This document shows, one piece after another, positions 1 to 9,497 of a stretch of DNA of 32,611 bases. The position numbers were made by a program, and so were the translations under genes. The number at the start of each line of letters is the position of its first letter. Position 1 is the stretch's first letter. The notes beneath the pieces were generated by a model that did no database searches, was not told the DNA's origin, and was given only the letters and a program-made list of their open reading frames with translations. Source of the DNA: Nitrososphaeraceae archaeon. GTDB lineage: Archaea > Thermoproteota > Nitrososphaeria > Nitrososphaerales > Nitrososphaeraceae. The stretch covers positions 1-32,611 of the forward strand of contig JANWJI010000052.1 in assembly GCA_025449515.1 (NCBI GenBank), read 5' to 3'.

Positions 1-509
1 AAGATAACCCATGCTTCACAGTATTATACTGAACGGATAGGATTGAGAAGAGAAGAAAATATGCGAAATTATCTATTGGAGCTGACGTGCTACAACAAAT
101 CATATGTACTAAGATATGACGAGCTCCAACAAGACACGATAATATAGATTTCAAGCCAATTATAACAAGGACATCAAATATCATTCCATTATCTGTAGTT
201 ACAGCTGATAAGGGATATGATAGTGAAGATAATCATCTTTAGGTAAGAGAGTACTTACATGCGTTCAGTGTGATAGCTACAAGATATGAACATGTGCCAA
301 TATGGAGAACACATGATAAACATCGGAAACAGATGAAGCGTGGTTACTTCAAAATGTTGTACAATCAAAGGAATAAGAAGAATGAGACCATAATGTCTGT
401 CATAAAACGACTATTTGGAGAGCATCTCATGTCCAGATTGACTAGAACACAGAACAGGGAATTGTCATTCAGATGCATAGCATACAATATACATACATGT
501 ACAGATTGA
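1..509 (+). pseudogene. Decayed IS4/IS5-type (DDE_Tnp_1) transposase, C-terminal part
   Basis: One reading frame from about base 60 to 509 reads as the C-terminal half of a DDE transposase and is broken by two in-frame stops, a TGA near 117 and a TAG near 240. Visible landmarks are an IGADV-type first Asp region, TADKGYDSE (second catalytic Asp) and NETIMSVIKRLFG (catalytic Glu and the following KR). The tail MSRLTRTQNREL followed by an A-Y-N segment is typical of this group. The 5' part lies outside the window or is lost. The 79-aa ORF at 270-509 is only the part after the last stop. I see no intact terminal inverted repeat. The family is recognised from its motif pattern; the exact IS name cannot be given. 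Confidence 0.75.
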
Positions 510-1244
510 CTAATCTTGTAATATTGATGATCTTTTCTACAAAGCCGATTTAACAATCGGTCTATATATAAGTAGGAAGCACATATTATTGTATAGATGA
601 CAGAAATTTGGGGGGGAAAACGTTCCTGCAAAGAGTAACTAGTCTGGATCGAGTTATCTAGCTCTCATGAGTACTCCGATTTTAAATAAGATTTCACGTT
701 AATAGCACCATGCGTTTTTCGCCAAAGCAAGTCACATTTAATTTGGGAGTATTACATAAAAATTCAATGGATGCTGCATTCGTGAGAAGTAGATTCGATA
801 GGAGGGAGGCTGAAACACTGTTAATCAATTTTTGATAGATTTTTAATGATCCATGACACTTAACAGTCGCAAATCTAGTGTAAAGTATGTCAGAATGTAA
901 GTTAAATTCTGATCACATGGAGTAGGAATGATACTTTCAACCACTATCATCTTATAAGAACCCTCAGATAATCTCATATATTCGTAATTTTGATAAGCAA
1001 TGGTGATAATTCCATCCAAACTTTAATGGGCCAGTCCCTTCTTTTCCAGCCGACTCTACATCAGCAAACCATTTTCCAATTTTAATATACTATTATCGCA
1101 TACCTCAGTATAACAAAAGAACAGAAAAATCTTGCAACGTGTACTATTGACTAAGATTGCTTCTCAAACGCCATCCCTTGGAACAGTAGATATGTCATGC
1201 ATTATTATATTTGAGATTGCAAAATAATTTAACATTCTCTATCT
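510..1244. other. Intergenic stretch, no supported gene
   Basis: A+T-rich DNA after the dead transposase. No credible full gene is seen. A short minus-strand open stretch at about 964-1085 (reading GKWFADVESAGKEGTGPLKF) has protein-like composition but no start, and may be a gene remnant. An A+T-rich TATA-like element (ATTATTATATTTG, 1201-1213) lies about 38 nt before the glycosyltransferase ATG and is the likely promoter, giving a short leader. Confidence 0.5.
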
Positions 1245-2597
1245 ATGACGTTTAAGAGTGTACCTTCAGTCGATATTTACTTACAAATATTAATAAATGG
1301 AAGCCTTCGTACGTATCCCCATTCATTGCAATTGTTTCATGGAGGAGAATTAATCTCAAAGCTCAGAGAAATTGATGTTTCCATCATTATTCCTACGTAT
1401 AACGAATCGGAAAATATTTTGAAATTGATCGATGCGATTAAAGTCAACCTTCCAGACAATATCATTACGGAAGTCATCATCGTTGATGATAATTCACCGG
1501 ATGGGACCGGATCGATTGTTGAGGATTATATTCGGACTACTGATAATTCTAGATCATTAAATAGCTTGCAACTAAATACCCCTCATAAATTTGAGGGTAA
1601 TACTGTAAATGATTTAAAAAGTACTACATTTCAAATAAAGGTAATACATAGAAAAAACAAATTTGGACTTATTCCAGCTATTCTTAACGGAATAGCATCT
1701 TCGGCGGGAAAATACGTTTTGATTATGGATGCCGATTTTTCCCATCCTCCGGAAACTATCCCCAGATTAATTCATGAACTAACTCGAGATCCAGATTCAA
1801 TTGTAGTTGCTTCACGATATATTCTTGGAAGTTCAATTAAGGGCTGGCCGTACAGAAGACGCCTTCTTAGTACTAGTGCTGTAAAAATTGCCCAGCATAG
1901 CTTGAGGGTACGGGATATTAATGACCCTATTTCAGGCTTCTTTGCAATCTCACGTAATGTTATTGAAAACGTGAGCATCGATAGTCTGGGGTATAAAATT
2001 CTATTAGAAATACTAGTGAAAGTCAAGGGAATAAGGGTTAAGGAAATTCCTTATACATTTGTCAATAGAAAATCTGGTTCAAGTAAACTTGATTTATCTG
2101 TTGCTCTTGATTACATACGGTCAGTTTGGCGATTGTACCGTTTTGGCCAAAAAGCTCGAAACAAACAGAAAACCGAAGTTGAAAAACGCAGTTCGGTTCG
2201 ATTCTTATCAAAAGTCGGTAGATTCTACACCGTGGGTGCAAGCGGTCTGGCATTAAATTTCTTGATATCCTACATTCTCTCGAACAGTATAGCAAACATG
2301 TGGTATATCCACGCGACCATTATAGGGATAGCATTTTCAGTAACGACTAACTTTATTTTTAACAAAATTTGGACATTTGAAGATATGAAATTTCCGATTA
2401 AATCGACTTTGCATCAATATGGCCTATTTGTTCTAATTAGTACCTTTGGTGCAGCCCTTCAATTAGGGCTACTCTACGTCTTTGTGCAATCTGGCGTCCA
2501 ATTTGGGCTCTCATTGATTTTTGCAGTTGCTCTTGCATCGGCTAATAATTTCTTGTTGAACAAGAAACTCACGTTTCATGAGAAAATATGGGAATAG
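1245..2597 (+). CDS. GT2 glycosyltransferase (dolichol-phosphate mannosyltransferase-like) fused to GtrA domain
   Basis: A predicted membrane-anchored GT-A fold enzyme that would transfer a sugar from a nucleotide donor to a polyprenyl phosphate, feeding cell-surface glycan or glycoprotein synthesis. Residues about 44-290 form the GT2 domain: SIIIPTYNES at the start, DDNSPDGT, the metal-binding DADFSHPPE, and DPISGFFA, which is characteristic of DPM1-like enzymes. Residues about 325-450 form a GtrA domain with four predicted membrane helices (around 326-345, 352-372, 390-412 and 418-437). The ATG at 1245 is the only ATG before the catalytic domain; it leaves about 40 residues of unassigned N-terminus. 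The gene stands alone. DPM1-GtrA fusions are common in archaea. The acceptor and sugar are not known from sequence. Confidence 0.88.
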   Translation: MTFKSVPSVDIYLQILINGSLRTYPHSLQLFHGGELISKLREIDVSIIIPTYNESENILKLIDAIKVNLPDNIITEVIIVDDNSPDGTGSIVEDYIRTTDNSRSLNSLQLNTPHKFEGNTVNDLKSTTFQIKVIHRKNKFGLIPAILNGIASSAGKYVLIMDADFSHPPETIPRLIHELTRDPDSIVVASRYILGSSIKGWPYRRRLLSTSAVKIAQHSLRVRDINDPISGFFAISRNVIENVSIDSLGYKILLEILVKVKGIRVKEIPYTFVNRKSGSSKLDLSVALDYIRSVWRLYRFGQKARNKQKTEVEKRSSVRFLSKVGRFYTVGASGLALNFLISYILSNSIANMWYIHATIIGIAFSVTTNFIFNKIWTFEDMKFPIKSTLHQYGLFVLISTFGAALQLGLLYVFVQSGVQFGLSLIFAVALASANNFLLNKKLTFHEKIWE

Positions 2598-3064
2598 CCG
2601 TAGTGTACCTTCAGTGTCGGATCTCACCTTATCGAGAACAGATCTAACTTCCAGAATTTCTGGTGTAAATTGAAATATGGAAGCTTATACATTATAAATA
2701 TGAACATATGCTTTATCTGTCAAGTGATCATGAGGCGGAATTCTTTAAATCTGTCTCGAAAAAGATATGATCCATATTGATAACAAATGATCAGTAATGA
2801 ATAATCAGCGTATCAAATCATATTGTGACACAACAGATGAAAATTAACTAACTTTGAGTTGCGACATCTTGCCATTAGGAAAACAAGAAGTATGTTAGAT
2901 CGAGATGGATGAATTGAGAATATCATAGAAAAACTTTCCGAAATATGCGACTTGTCTATGAAATTATTCTATTAGTTTAAATTTTGTAAGCAAAGCAGGG
3001 AAATTATACAACTTTCTTCGACTCGATCTTACATCGGTTTCTGACACAATAAAAGAAGTCTGAA
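2598..3064. other. Intergenic stretch, nothing recognised
   Basis: A+T-rich DNA with many stops in all frames. No gene, RNA or repeat is recognised. Confidence 0.5.
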
Positions 3065-3235
3065 TTACTCCTTAGTACTTCCGTCATCACCAGAGCTCTT
3101 AGATTTATTTCTCATCAGCATGATAAAGGAACCCCAGAAAGTACGTTTTCGTATACCTGCACAAACGCCACATAGTTCGGTGCGGTCGGTTTCTGACGTG
3201 CGTATCACTTTACCACAATCTAAACATCTTATCAA
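3065..3235 (-). CDS. Small zinc-ribbon protein (56 aa)
   Basis: Too short for the ORF track. The minus strand from a TTG at 3235 reads LIRCLDCGKVIRTSETD, then CGVC, then RTFWGSFIMLM and a charged Ser/Lys tail, ending in TAA. Two CxxC pairs (residues 4/7 and 22/25) spaced 14 residues apart make a compact zinc ribbon. The conserved-looking RTFWGS stretch follows it. The in-frame stop directly before the TTG fixes the 5' limit; a GTG at codon 10 would lose the first Cys pair, so TTG is preferred. A GAAGGTTAA sequence just upstream could act as a weak ribosome site. Function is unknown; such proteins usually bind nucleic acid or partner proteins. Confidence 0.62.
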   Translation of the reverse strand: MIRCLDCGKVIRTSETDRTELCGVCAGIRKRTFWGSFIMLMRNKSKSSGDDGSTKE

Positions 3236-3338
3236 TTAACCTTCACATGTATTTTCATAAGCGACCCTAGCCGTGACATTTAACCAACGATCTCCCAGAA
3301 TTAAATAGAATAATCAACGTTTGTAATAAGAATGTTTT

Positions 3339-3360
3339 ATACTATAGTGGTAGCAACTAT
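3339..3360. repeat. Copy 1 of a degenerate 22-bp direct repeat flanking the permease gene
   Basis: TATACTATAGTGGTAGCAA here and TATACTATACTGGTAGCACT at 6375-6396 agree except for one substitution and one indel. They lie upstream and downstream of the APC permease gene in the same orientation. This copy sits about 50-70 nt before the ATG and may include promoter sequence. Confidence 0.4.
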
Positions 3361-3407
3361 CCAAAAATTATTTCGGTGCGAAAACTATCATTACGTTCTA
3401 CCTATTT

Positions 3408-6017
3408 ATGAAATTATTTAAGCTTGCTGATCTTGGTCATAAATACAAAACCTTTAATAGATTACAACCAAAATGTGTAACTGTACTATTGGCTTTCCGT
3501 CATTATACCGGCGATGGCGATAGGTCCTCGACGTCTGAACATCCGCAACAAAATCATTTGGTCCGTACATTGGGTTTGGTGGATGTTATAATGATCGGCA
3601 TAGCGGGGATGATTGGTGGCGCAATTTTTGTGCTAGTTGGTCCGGCTATAGGCCTGGCAGGAAGCGCAGTAATTATAGCATTCATTATCAATGGAATTAT
3701 CACCCTTTTTACGGCAATGGGTTATGCGGAGTTGGGTTCGGCTATGCCGGAAGCAGGGGGAGGATATCTGTGGGTTAGGGAGGGTTTGCCTAGACCAAAC
3801 GCCTTTATAAGTGGATGGATGGCCTGGTTTGCTCATATCGTAGCTGGCAGCTTATACGCAGTGGGATATGGTTCATTTCAGTACAGCCTATTAAAGATGT
3901 TAGGTATAGTAGGGAATGATCCGCTTTTTGGCATAATTCCGATAGACAAACTTATTGCTGTCTTATCTATTGCTGCGTTTACCTACATTAATGTCAAAGG
4001 CGTTTCTGAGGCAGGAAAGGTGGGAATAATTGTTACGATTATCCAACTCGGAACTATTTTTGCCCTAATAGGCGCTGGAATATTAACTATGCACGGCAAT
4101 CCTGATTGGTATACAAATATTACATCCAACTTCGCGGCTAACGGTATAGGAGGCATAGTGGCTGCAATGGGTCTGACATTTATTGCGTTTGAGGGATATG
4201 AAATTATCGTTCAGACAGGAGAAGAAGTGAAAAATCCTAAGAAAAACATCCCCAGAGCAATTTTCATTTCTCTGACTCTTGTAGTATTGCTTTATTGTTT
4301 AGTTGCGTTTGTCTCTGTCGGAGCGATTTTTCACAAGAATATTGGGGATTCCAGTACTCCCTGGCAGTTCATAGGTGAAAATGGGGATCTAGGAATCATG
4401 AGGGCGGCACAACTATTTTTACCTTATGGCTCTTTCATTATTCTAGCGGGCGGCATTGTATCAAGTCTGGCTGCTTTGAATGCCACTACTTACTCTTCTT
4501 CTAGGGTTGCGTTCGCGATGGGTAGGCATTATAATCTCCCCCATCAGCTTAGCACTATACATAGTAAGTTCAAAACGCCCTATATCGCCACAATAATTTC
4601 CGGAGTAATAATGGCCATAATGGCTTATTCTCTTCCCCTTACACAAATTGCAATTGCATCAGGGGTGATTTTTTTACTACTTTTTACCCAAGTAAATATT
4701 TCAGTTATTACGATCAGAAAAATGTATGGAGATAAGTTAGACTATGGATTCAAGACTCCCTTCTTTCCCGTTATTCCAATTATCGGGGTTTTTCTAAAAC
4801 TAGGCCTTGCAATTTATCTGCTAATTACACAGCCTATGAGTTGGGTAATCAGTCTATTGTGGATTGGTGTAGGCTTTTTCTTGTATAGGATATATACTTT
4901 CAGGAAAGAGATTGATCACTATGCGCCGTTGATTACGAGTGAGGGTGATCTTACTAGGAGAGATTTTCGAATTTTGATCCCTTACACTCCGGAGAATCCA
5001 GATAGACTGATAAAATATGCGATAAGAGTTGCGAAGGAGAACGGGGGTGAAATCAATATTTTGCGGATTATTACAGTTCCGCACCAGACGCCACTTTCCG
5101 CAGGAGTTGCGTTCACGGAGTCCGCAAGAAGAGCTTTCGAACCGTTGGAAACCATGATCGAAAGAGAGAACATTCTAAACCACTATCTTGTAAGGATATC
5201 TCATGATACTACGGAGGCGATATTAGCAACAATTGAGGAGCAAAGAATCGATCTTATGATCACAGACTTTGAAACCTATCGTAACAATAAAGCCCTTCAA
5301 ACGCTAGTAACCTGCAATGTATTGGCCATTCTGACTGGCGGGACTAGTGATGAAGACCTCATACTCGAGGAACCTCGTTTCATAGAGCCGCAATTAGGGA
5401 CACAGCAACCGGGATCGCATGAGAGGGAACATGGGCGAAGTATGATCGCTTCCCCGACTACCAAGAAAAATTTGGTAGTCTTGTATGATAGCGAAAACCA
5501 CTCCGATATAGTATTGAAAACTGCTAGTTGGCTTGAGCGTTCTGGCAAGTTCAAAGTGAGCGTGTTATCTGTAGAAAAGCGGGAGGACGGAGAGAGTCAT
5601 AAGAGCGACAAGACCAGCAATAAGAACAGGAATTTTGGCGAAGAACGGTATGATGGAATTCGAGAAGAACCAGAATTTAGAAAGGACGAGATAGAAGATC
5701 TTTTGACAGAACGAGATCAGCATAGACAATATCTCGAACAGATTGGAGTAGAATTTAACGAAATTTATTTATCGAAAAGGACAGAAAGTAATAGTCAACA
5801 GTTTGCAAGACTGCTACTTTCTGCAATAAATGCCTCTCAAGCCGATTTATTAGTAACTGGCGCTAGCATTGGGAAATACGATCTTTTTAATAATCAACAT
5901 TTTATTTCAATGTTGGACAAGCTTAACTGCCCAACGATTATTGCGAAAAGCTTTTCCATCCCTGGTGTAAGCAGGATAAGGTCTGTGATAATGAGGATAT
6001 TTCAAAGACAAACTTAA
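3408..6017 (+). CDS. APC-superfamily amino acid permease fused to two universal stress protein domains
   Basis: A predicted cytoplasmic-membrane amino acid or amine transporter. Residues about 50-500 are the APC permease with roughly 12 membrane helices. The first carries GIAGMIGGAIFVLVG, the unwound Gly-rich TM1 motif that binds substrate in this family. MPEAGGGYLWVREG follows TM2. From about 520 to 640 (DFRILIPYTPENPDRL onward) and about 665 to 850 (NLVVLYDSENHSDIVL onward, ending LLVTGASIG) are two USP-like Rossmann domains, expected in the cytoplasm, where they may bind a nucleotide and tune transport. A charged, probably disordered insert (about 705-750) lies inside the second one. The first ~50 residues are not part of the permease fold, so the true start could be later. 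It is single-gene, with long intergenic DNA upstream. The substrate cannot be told from sequence. Confidence 0.88.
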   Translation: MKLFKLADLGHKYKTFNRLQPKCVTVLLAFRHYTGDGDRSSTSEHPQQNHLVRTLGLVDVIMIGIAGMIGGAIFVLVGPAIGLAGSAVIIAFIINGIITLFTAMGYAELGSAMPEAGGGYLWVREGLPRPNAFISGWMAWFAHIVAGSLYAVGYGSFQYSLLKMLGIVGNDPLFGIIPIDKLIAVLSIAAFTYINVKGVSEAGKVGIIVTIIQLGTIFALIGAGILTMHGNPDWYTNITSNFAANGIGGIVAAMGLTFIAFEGYEIIVQTGEEVKNPKKNIPRAIFISLTLVVLLYCLVAFVSVGAIFHKNIGDSSTPWQFIGENGDLGIMRAAQLFLPYGSFIILAGGIVSSLAALNATTYSSSRVAFAMGRHYNLPHQLSTIHSKFKTPYIATIISGVIMAIMAYSLPLTQIAIASGVIFLLLFTQVNISVITIRKMYGDKLDYGFKTPFFPVIPIIGVFLKLGLAIYLLITQPMSWVISLLWIGVGFFLYRIYTFRKEIDHYAPLITSEGDLTRRDFRILIPYTPENPDRLIKYAIRVAKENGGEINILRIITVPHQTPLSAGVAFTESARRAFEPLETMIERENILNHYLVRISHDTTEAILATIEEQRIDLMITDFETYRNNKALQTLVTCNVLAILTGGTSDEDLILEEPRFIEPQLGTQQPGSHEREHGRSMIASPTTKKNLVVLYDSENHSDIVLKTASWLERSGKFKVSVLSVEKREDGESHKSDKTSNKNRNFGEERYDGIREEPEFRKDEIEDLLTERDQHRQYLEQIGVEFNEIYLSKRTESNSQQFARLLLSAINASQADLLVTGASIGKYDLFNNQHFISMLDKLNCPTIIAKSFSIPGVSRIRSVIMRIFQRQT

Positions 6018-6235
6018 CTTGTCACGAAGGTATTGGTTGCTGCATGAAAACGTATTTTTTTGCTATAGTCTAGATTATTTGATAGGCAGTCGATGCAATA
6101 CTTCCAATTTATTATTGATGCAAGTCTTATGTCTACATGTTCCGGATCGCGATTGAGAACGCGAACGGCTTCTGACAAGGTATGAGAAAGCCTTAATTTA
6201 TGGATGGAAGATGATCCTCGAATCTCGTTTATCAA
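6014..6235 (-). CDS. Possible small protein (73 aa), unknown function
   Basis: Converges on the permease gene with a 4-nt overlap. From a TTG at 6235, directly after an in-frame TGA three codons upstream, it reads a helical segment (SEAVRVLNRDPEHVDIRLAS) followed by NWKYCIDCLSNN with a CxxC pair. Composition and varied third positions look coding, and a TATA-like GATTTATGA lies about 23 nt before the TTG. No family is recognised. It could be a chance ORF, since conservation cannot be tested here. Confidence 0.42.
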   Translation of the reverse strand: MINEIRGSSSIHKLRLSHTLSEAVRVLNRDPEHVDIRLASIINWKYCIDCLSNNLDYSKKIRFHAATNTFVTS

Positions 6236-7322
6236 ATGTTCAGTTCAAGTTTTAGTCATAAATCCGCTACAAACATAATTTTTTCATCAAATGCTATCTT
6301 ATCGACCACGCAAAGTCTACGTAGACAGGATATGTTCTAGGAGAGTAGATCTATCAATGTGCTGTGAAGCACTATATACTATACTGGTAGCACTATGATG
6401 CTACAAACCTTTCTTGGATGGGAAATTTATTAAATGAGTTATATTCTGTTGATGAACGATAATACATGCAATATCAAGGTAACTCATCAATATAACCCAT
6501 TTTGTTAAGCCATACGAACAAACTTGACCTAAATTGCTTTGATAATAATCCTATTCAGAATTTAATTATGATGAATCATTCAATGCGGATCTGTTAGTAA
6601 ATTGGGATAATAAAAAGAAACCTTCTTGATTCGTTTGGACATCCCTTAATGAGATGAGTTTCATTGTGATTTATTAAATGAAATGATCTCAATAACCCAT
6701 ATCAAATTGAGTATTATCGAGGACTTCTTGTATTCAGTAATCGAGTAACCTGGAGGACAATCCTCTCGGGAAGCTTTCACATAGTTAAGACTAGCCTTAT
6801 CGTTCAAAGCTGTGGGTCGATCACACTGCTCGATTTGGAAAATAAATCGACTTGAGCTCAAAAACGCAGGAAAATACGTGAAAATGTGAGGAATAAGATT
6901 TGCATAAGTACATCATCAGGGTAGCTATTGCCACGAATAGGAGCGGCTCAAGAATTACTAATGCAGACTTACCAGGAGGATTCAATACCTAAAAAAAATG
7001 TGAACGAATGGGTGATCTAATTTTTTGATCGTGCTATACATGCAGTTCAAACTCAGGAATATCATTGGCAAGTTAACTTTGACTCCTCTGAGGCTCGCAA
7101 AATGAACTATAGTTGATCCTTAAAAAGTAGCATTGGAGATAATTGAAAATCCTTGATTTCAATATTCGACATGGACTGACTAGCAAGCTGCAGAAAAATT
7201 CAAAAGAAGATACATGAATATGGTCTCACTCAGGGATTTAATAGTTTCAGACGGATAATCTGTCGAAATTTATCCAAATCTTCATATTGCACTGTGCACA
7301 TCTGGAACGAGAATTCTTGAAT
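6236..7322. other. Long intergenic stretch with repeat copy and hairpin
   Basis: No supported gene. It contains the second copy of the 22-bp direct repeat (6375-6396). That copy overlaps a perfect 6-bp inverted repeat, GTAGCA-CTATGA-TGCTAC (6387-6404). A minus-strand 66-codon ORF at 6661-6861 (with REDCPPGYSITEY) has plausible composition but only a TTG start and no promoter; I leave it uncalled. Confidence 0.45.
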
Positions 7323-7703
7323 CTAATTAATTAATGTCTTCCTGTATGCAAAATGTTTTTCATTCCAATGTCTTACAAACAAGTTAGAATTTCTTTCTAA
7401 CCCAGAGTATGAATGAATCATAAAATAGTTCATAAATCTGACACATATCCTGTTACATTCTGTGCATGTATTCAAGTATGAGGAAGAGTATCCATAAGCT
7501 TCGCCAACTACGCATTTTGAGGAATTCCTAATTTCTACATACCATCTGAACCATTTAATCGAAAGTGGAAATGGCAGACATTTACCTTCTTCCAGACGAT
7601 TATGCCATTTGGGGGATAAGTCGTGTAAGGTCATTTTTTTTTCATTAGGAGGATGAAGGTCCACCTCGGCTGAATGTGTATGTTTTATGTGTTTGACTAG
7701 CAT
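7323..7703 (-). CDS. Hypothetical small protein with Cys/His-rich C-terminus
   Basis: Read from the ATG at 7703 (126 aa). The track's GTG four codons upstream is less likely, and an ATG at 7634 (103 aa) is also possible. The N-terminus is basic and His-rich. The body has WHNRLEEGKCLPFPLSIKWF and then KCVVGEAYGYSSSY, followed by a CxxC (TCTEC), an aromatic helix and RHWNEKH. The CxxC plus HxxxxH pattern could bind zinc. Aromatic content and lack of low-complexity sequence argue that it is real, but I do not recognise the family. It stands alone in a gene-poor region. A TTAAATTT-type element lies about 38 nt upstream of the ATG. Confidence 0.5.
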   Translation of the reverse strand: MLVKHIKHTHSAEVDLHPPNEKKMTLHDLSPKWHNRLEEGKCLPFPLSIKWFRWYVEIRNSSKCVVGEAYGYSSSYLNTCTECNRICVRFMNYFMIHSYSGLERNSNLFVRHWNEKHFAYRKTLIN

Positions 7704-7715
7704 TCTAGCTACCAC

Positions 7716-8280
7716 ATCTTATTGTATAGACATCAAAATTTAAGAACATATCTCATACATATAGGCCTCAGATTTCGTTATCGCTCCGGGTCACCCTATA
7801 TTTTTGGCTACACTATGCCTTTCCGATAGGTTCAGTGAAGACTATCTACGTACAAAGCTGATGTCAACATAAATATATCAAAATTTAATCCGATCCGTAG
7901 CAATAGACGTCTATGGTAATTTCCATTGATTGTTGTAGAGCTTCTTAAATGAGCAGAATATGGACGCTGGATTATTTACAGGTATTTATTTCATCGACCA
8001 ATTATTGGCCTGATAATCTTAACACACTTCATCTTGCTTGTAGATCCTCTCTACTGGTGGCGTAATTGCATGTCACTGGGCGGGAAACTCAAACAGCTCT
8101 GTTTGATGTTTTATGTCATACCATCCATATATCCAAAGAATGGAATTGAGTTCAACTCATATTCATGTTAATTTCGATTCATCGAGTAATAGTGCCTTAT
8201 TTGGAAAAGTATTGCTTATCAAACGCTTATCAACTAATATTGAAACTAAGCTTCGAATAATATCCTTGAAATAAGGTCAA
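7716..8280. other. Intergenic stretch, nothing recognised
   Basis: About 560 nt without a supported gene, RNA or repeat. Confidence 0.5.
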
Positions 8281-8661
8281 TTAAGAACCCATCATACCAG
8301 GTATTTTTAGTGGGGTCCTGTACGTTCTGGTAACCTTCAATCCATGATCAGCAATGACAGTCACTGACTTTAAAGATGAGTTATTTGGAGGCGAAAGCAT
8401 TATCTTCTGTCCTGGAGGCAGTGAATTAATCCTCTCCGTGGATTTATCATCGTATATTACCGTAATGTTATTCAGAGTTAATTTTCCAGTATTTGTAACC
8501 ATTACCCTAGCCGTATTAAAGAGATTCTGATTATCTTTAATCGGATCCACGTCAAGAGCAAAATTTTTCGTTGCAAGCGAGAATATAGACAATAGCAGCA
8601 TTACTGAAATAACAGCAATTGCTGCGCTTACGGAGGCAAGGACAATTGCGTTCTTGTTCAA
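8281..8661 (-). CDS. Membrane-anchored extracytoplasmic protein with Ig/CARDB-like domain
   Basis: 126 aa. Residues 5-32 form one strongly hydrophobic N-terminal helix (AIVLASVSAAIAVISVMLLL), a signal anchor. The remaining ~90 residues alternate in a beta pattern, with RVMVTNTGKLTLNNITVIYDD and SLPPGQKIMLSPP. This is the layout of archaeal CARDB/Ig-like repeats, in which a conserved NTG turn is followed by a linker rich in Pro and Gly. It is expected to face outside the membrane, perhaps in the cell envelope or as part of a pilus-like assembly. The start is TTG at 8661, set by an in-frame TGA close upstream and by a TATA box 34 nt before it. No operon partner is visible. Confidence 0.68.
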   Translation of the reverse strand: MNKNAIVLASVSAAIAVISVMLLLSIFSLATKNFALDVDPIKDNQNLFNTARVMVTNTGKLTLNNITVIYDDKSTERINSLPPGQKIMLSPPNNSSLKSVTVIADHGLKVTRTYRTPLKIPGMMGS

Positions 8662-8690
8662 TATGATTCAATGGTGATATGCCAAAAAAG

Positions 8691-8699
8691 ATATATAGG
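8691..8699 (-). promoter_or_regulatory. TATA box of the membrane-anchored protein gene
   Basis: CCTATATAT on the minus strand, centred about 34 nt before the TTG start; this predicts a leader of only a few bases. Confidence 0.55.
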
Positions 8700-8980
8700 T
8701 TTGATCATAAATTAGCAACCTTCGGGTTCTAATAATGCAGCACACTGAGTCATTTATGAGGGGAAAAGTCGTTCCTAAAATAACAATACAAGATTCATAT
8801 TTTCCAGCTGAATATGGCTTTATAGTCCTCGCCCAACCACTATTGGGTTAGGCTTGTATGGCTGGCCGACCTTTTGTAGCTCTTAGGCGAAATGTATTCG
8901 CGAATGGCTAAATACCATGGAGTGTAATCCATTTCATTGAACGTATTGTAAATAATGTAAGACAAATAAAAATTCACGCC
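8700..8980. other. Intergenic stretch with short inverted repeats
   Basis: No ORF is supported. A locally structured section at about 8826-8880 has CCCAACC facing GGGTTAGG, but it does not match any RNA class I can name. Confidence 0.35.
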
Positions 8981-9142
8981 ATGATCCAGCCATTGGCAGT
9001 AACGATAGCCTGCAGAAGAGAAAAATGCAGCGGAACGTTGTCATTCACTGCCAATGAATTGAAAGTCGTTCCGAATTCTATATTCTGGATCTGTACTATA
9101 TGCGGAGAAAAAAATATAGATGAATTGGTTATTTTGCGTTAG
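8981..9142 (+). CDS. Small zinc-ribbon protein (53 aa)
   Basis: Absent from the ORF track. From ATG 8981 to TAG 9140-9142 it reads MIQPLAVTIACRREKCSG, a beta-rich middle, then FWICTICGEKN and a hydrophobic end. The Cys pattern C-x4-C ... C-x2-C with beta strands between is a zinc-ribbon layout. No upstream in-frame ATG exists nearby. Function is unknown. A following short Cys-containing frame (ATG 9157 to TAA 9270, 37 codons, with TCQFC) has the same flavour but weaker support. Confidence 0.6.
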   Translation: MIQPLAVTIACRREKCSGTLSFTANELKVVPNSIFWICTICGEKNIDELVILR

Positions 9143-9497
9143 TCCGATCGAATGTTATGTGTTGTAATGATGCATTTGGATTAGATCGTACATGTCAATT
9201 TTGTATCGATTTAGGAATTCTCGATACGTCTATATATCGTAATTTGGCTAATTGTAAGGGGATGAGGTAATATTCGCTGCTCCAATCTGAGTTTAAAACT
9301 ATGAAGACCTCGCGACGAACCGACCTATTATAGTACACAATTAAATTATCGGCAAGAATCTTTACGTACTATTTGTTTTCCTTTAGGAAATATCGACCAG
9401 TTAATTTCTCCTCCTTTAATCCTGAACATCTTAAACATAGAGGACCAAATCAAAGTCTCAAACATATTTTAATATAAAGTCCATCATAATCTAGTGT
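9143..9497. other. Intergenic stretch upstream of radical SAM gene
   Basis: Holds the weak 37-codon Cys-containing frame at 9157-9270 mentioned above, and the promoter of the radical SAM gene at its end. Nothing else is recognised. Confidence 0.4.
9467..9479 (+). promoter_or_regulatory. TATA box of the radical SAM gene
   Basis: TTTTAATATAAAG centred about 25 nt before the ATG at 9498, fitting a leaderless transcript. Confidence 0.6.

Noticed and set aside
365-631. 88-aa minus-strand ORF
   Set aside because: Antisense shadow of the transposase remnant.
6661-6861. 66-aa minus-strand ORF with REDCPPGYSITEY
   Set aside because: TTG start only, no promoter, no domain; kept only as a note in the intergenic entry.
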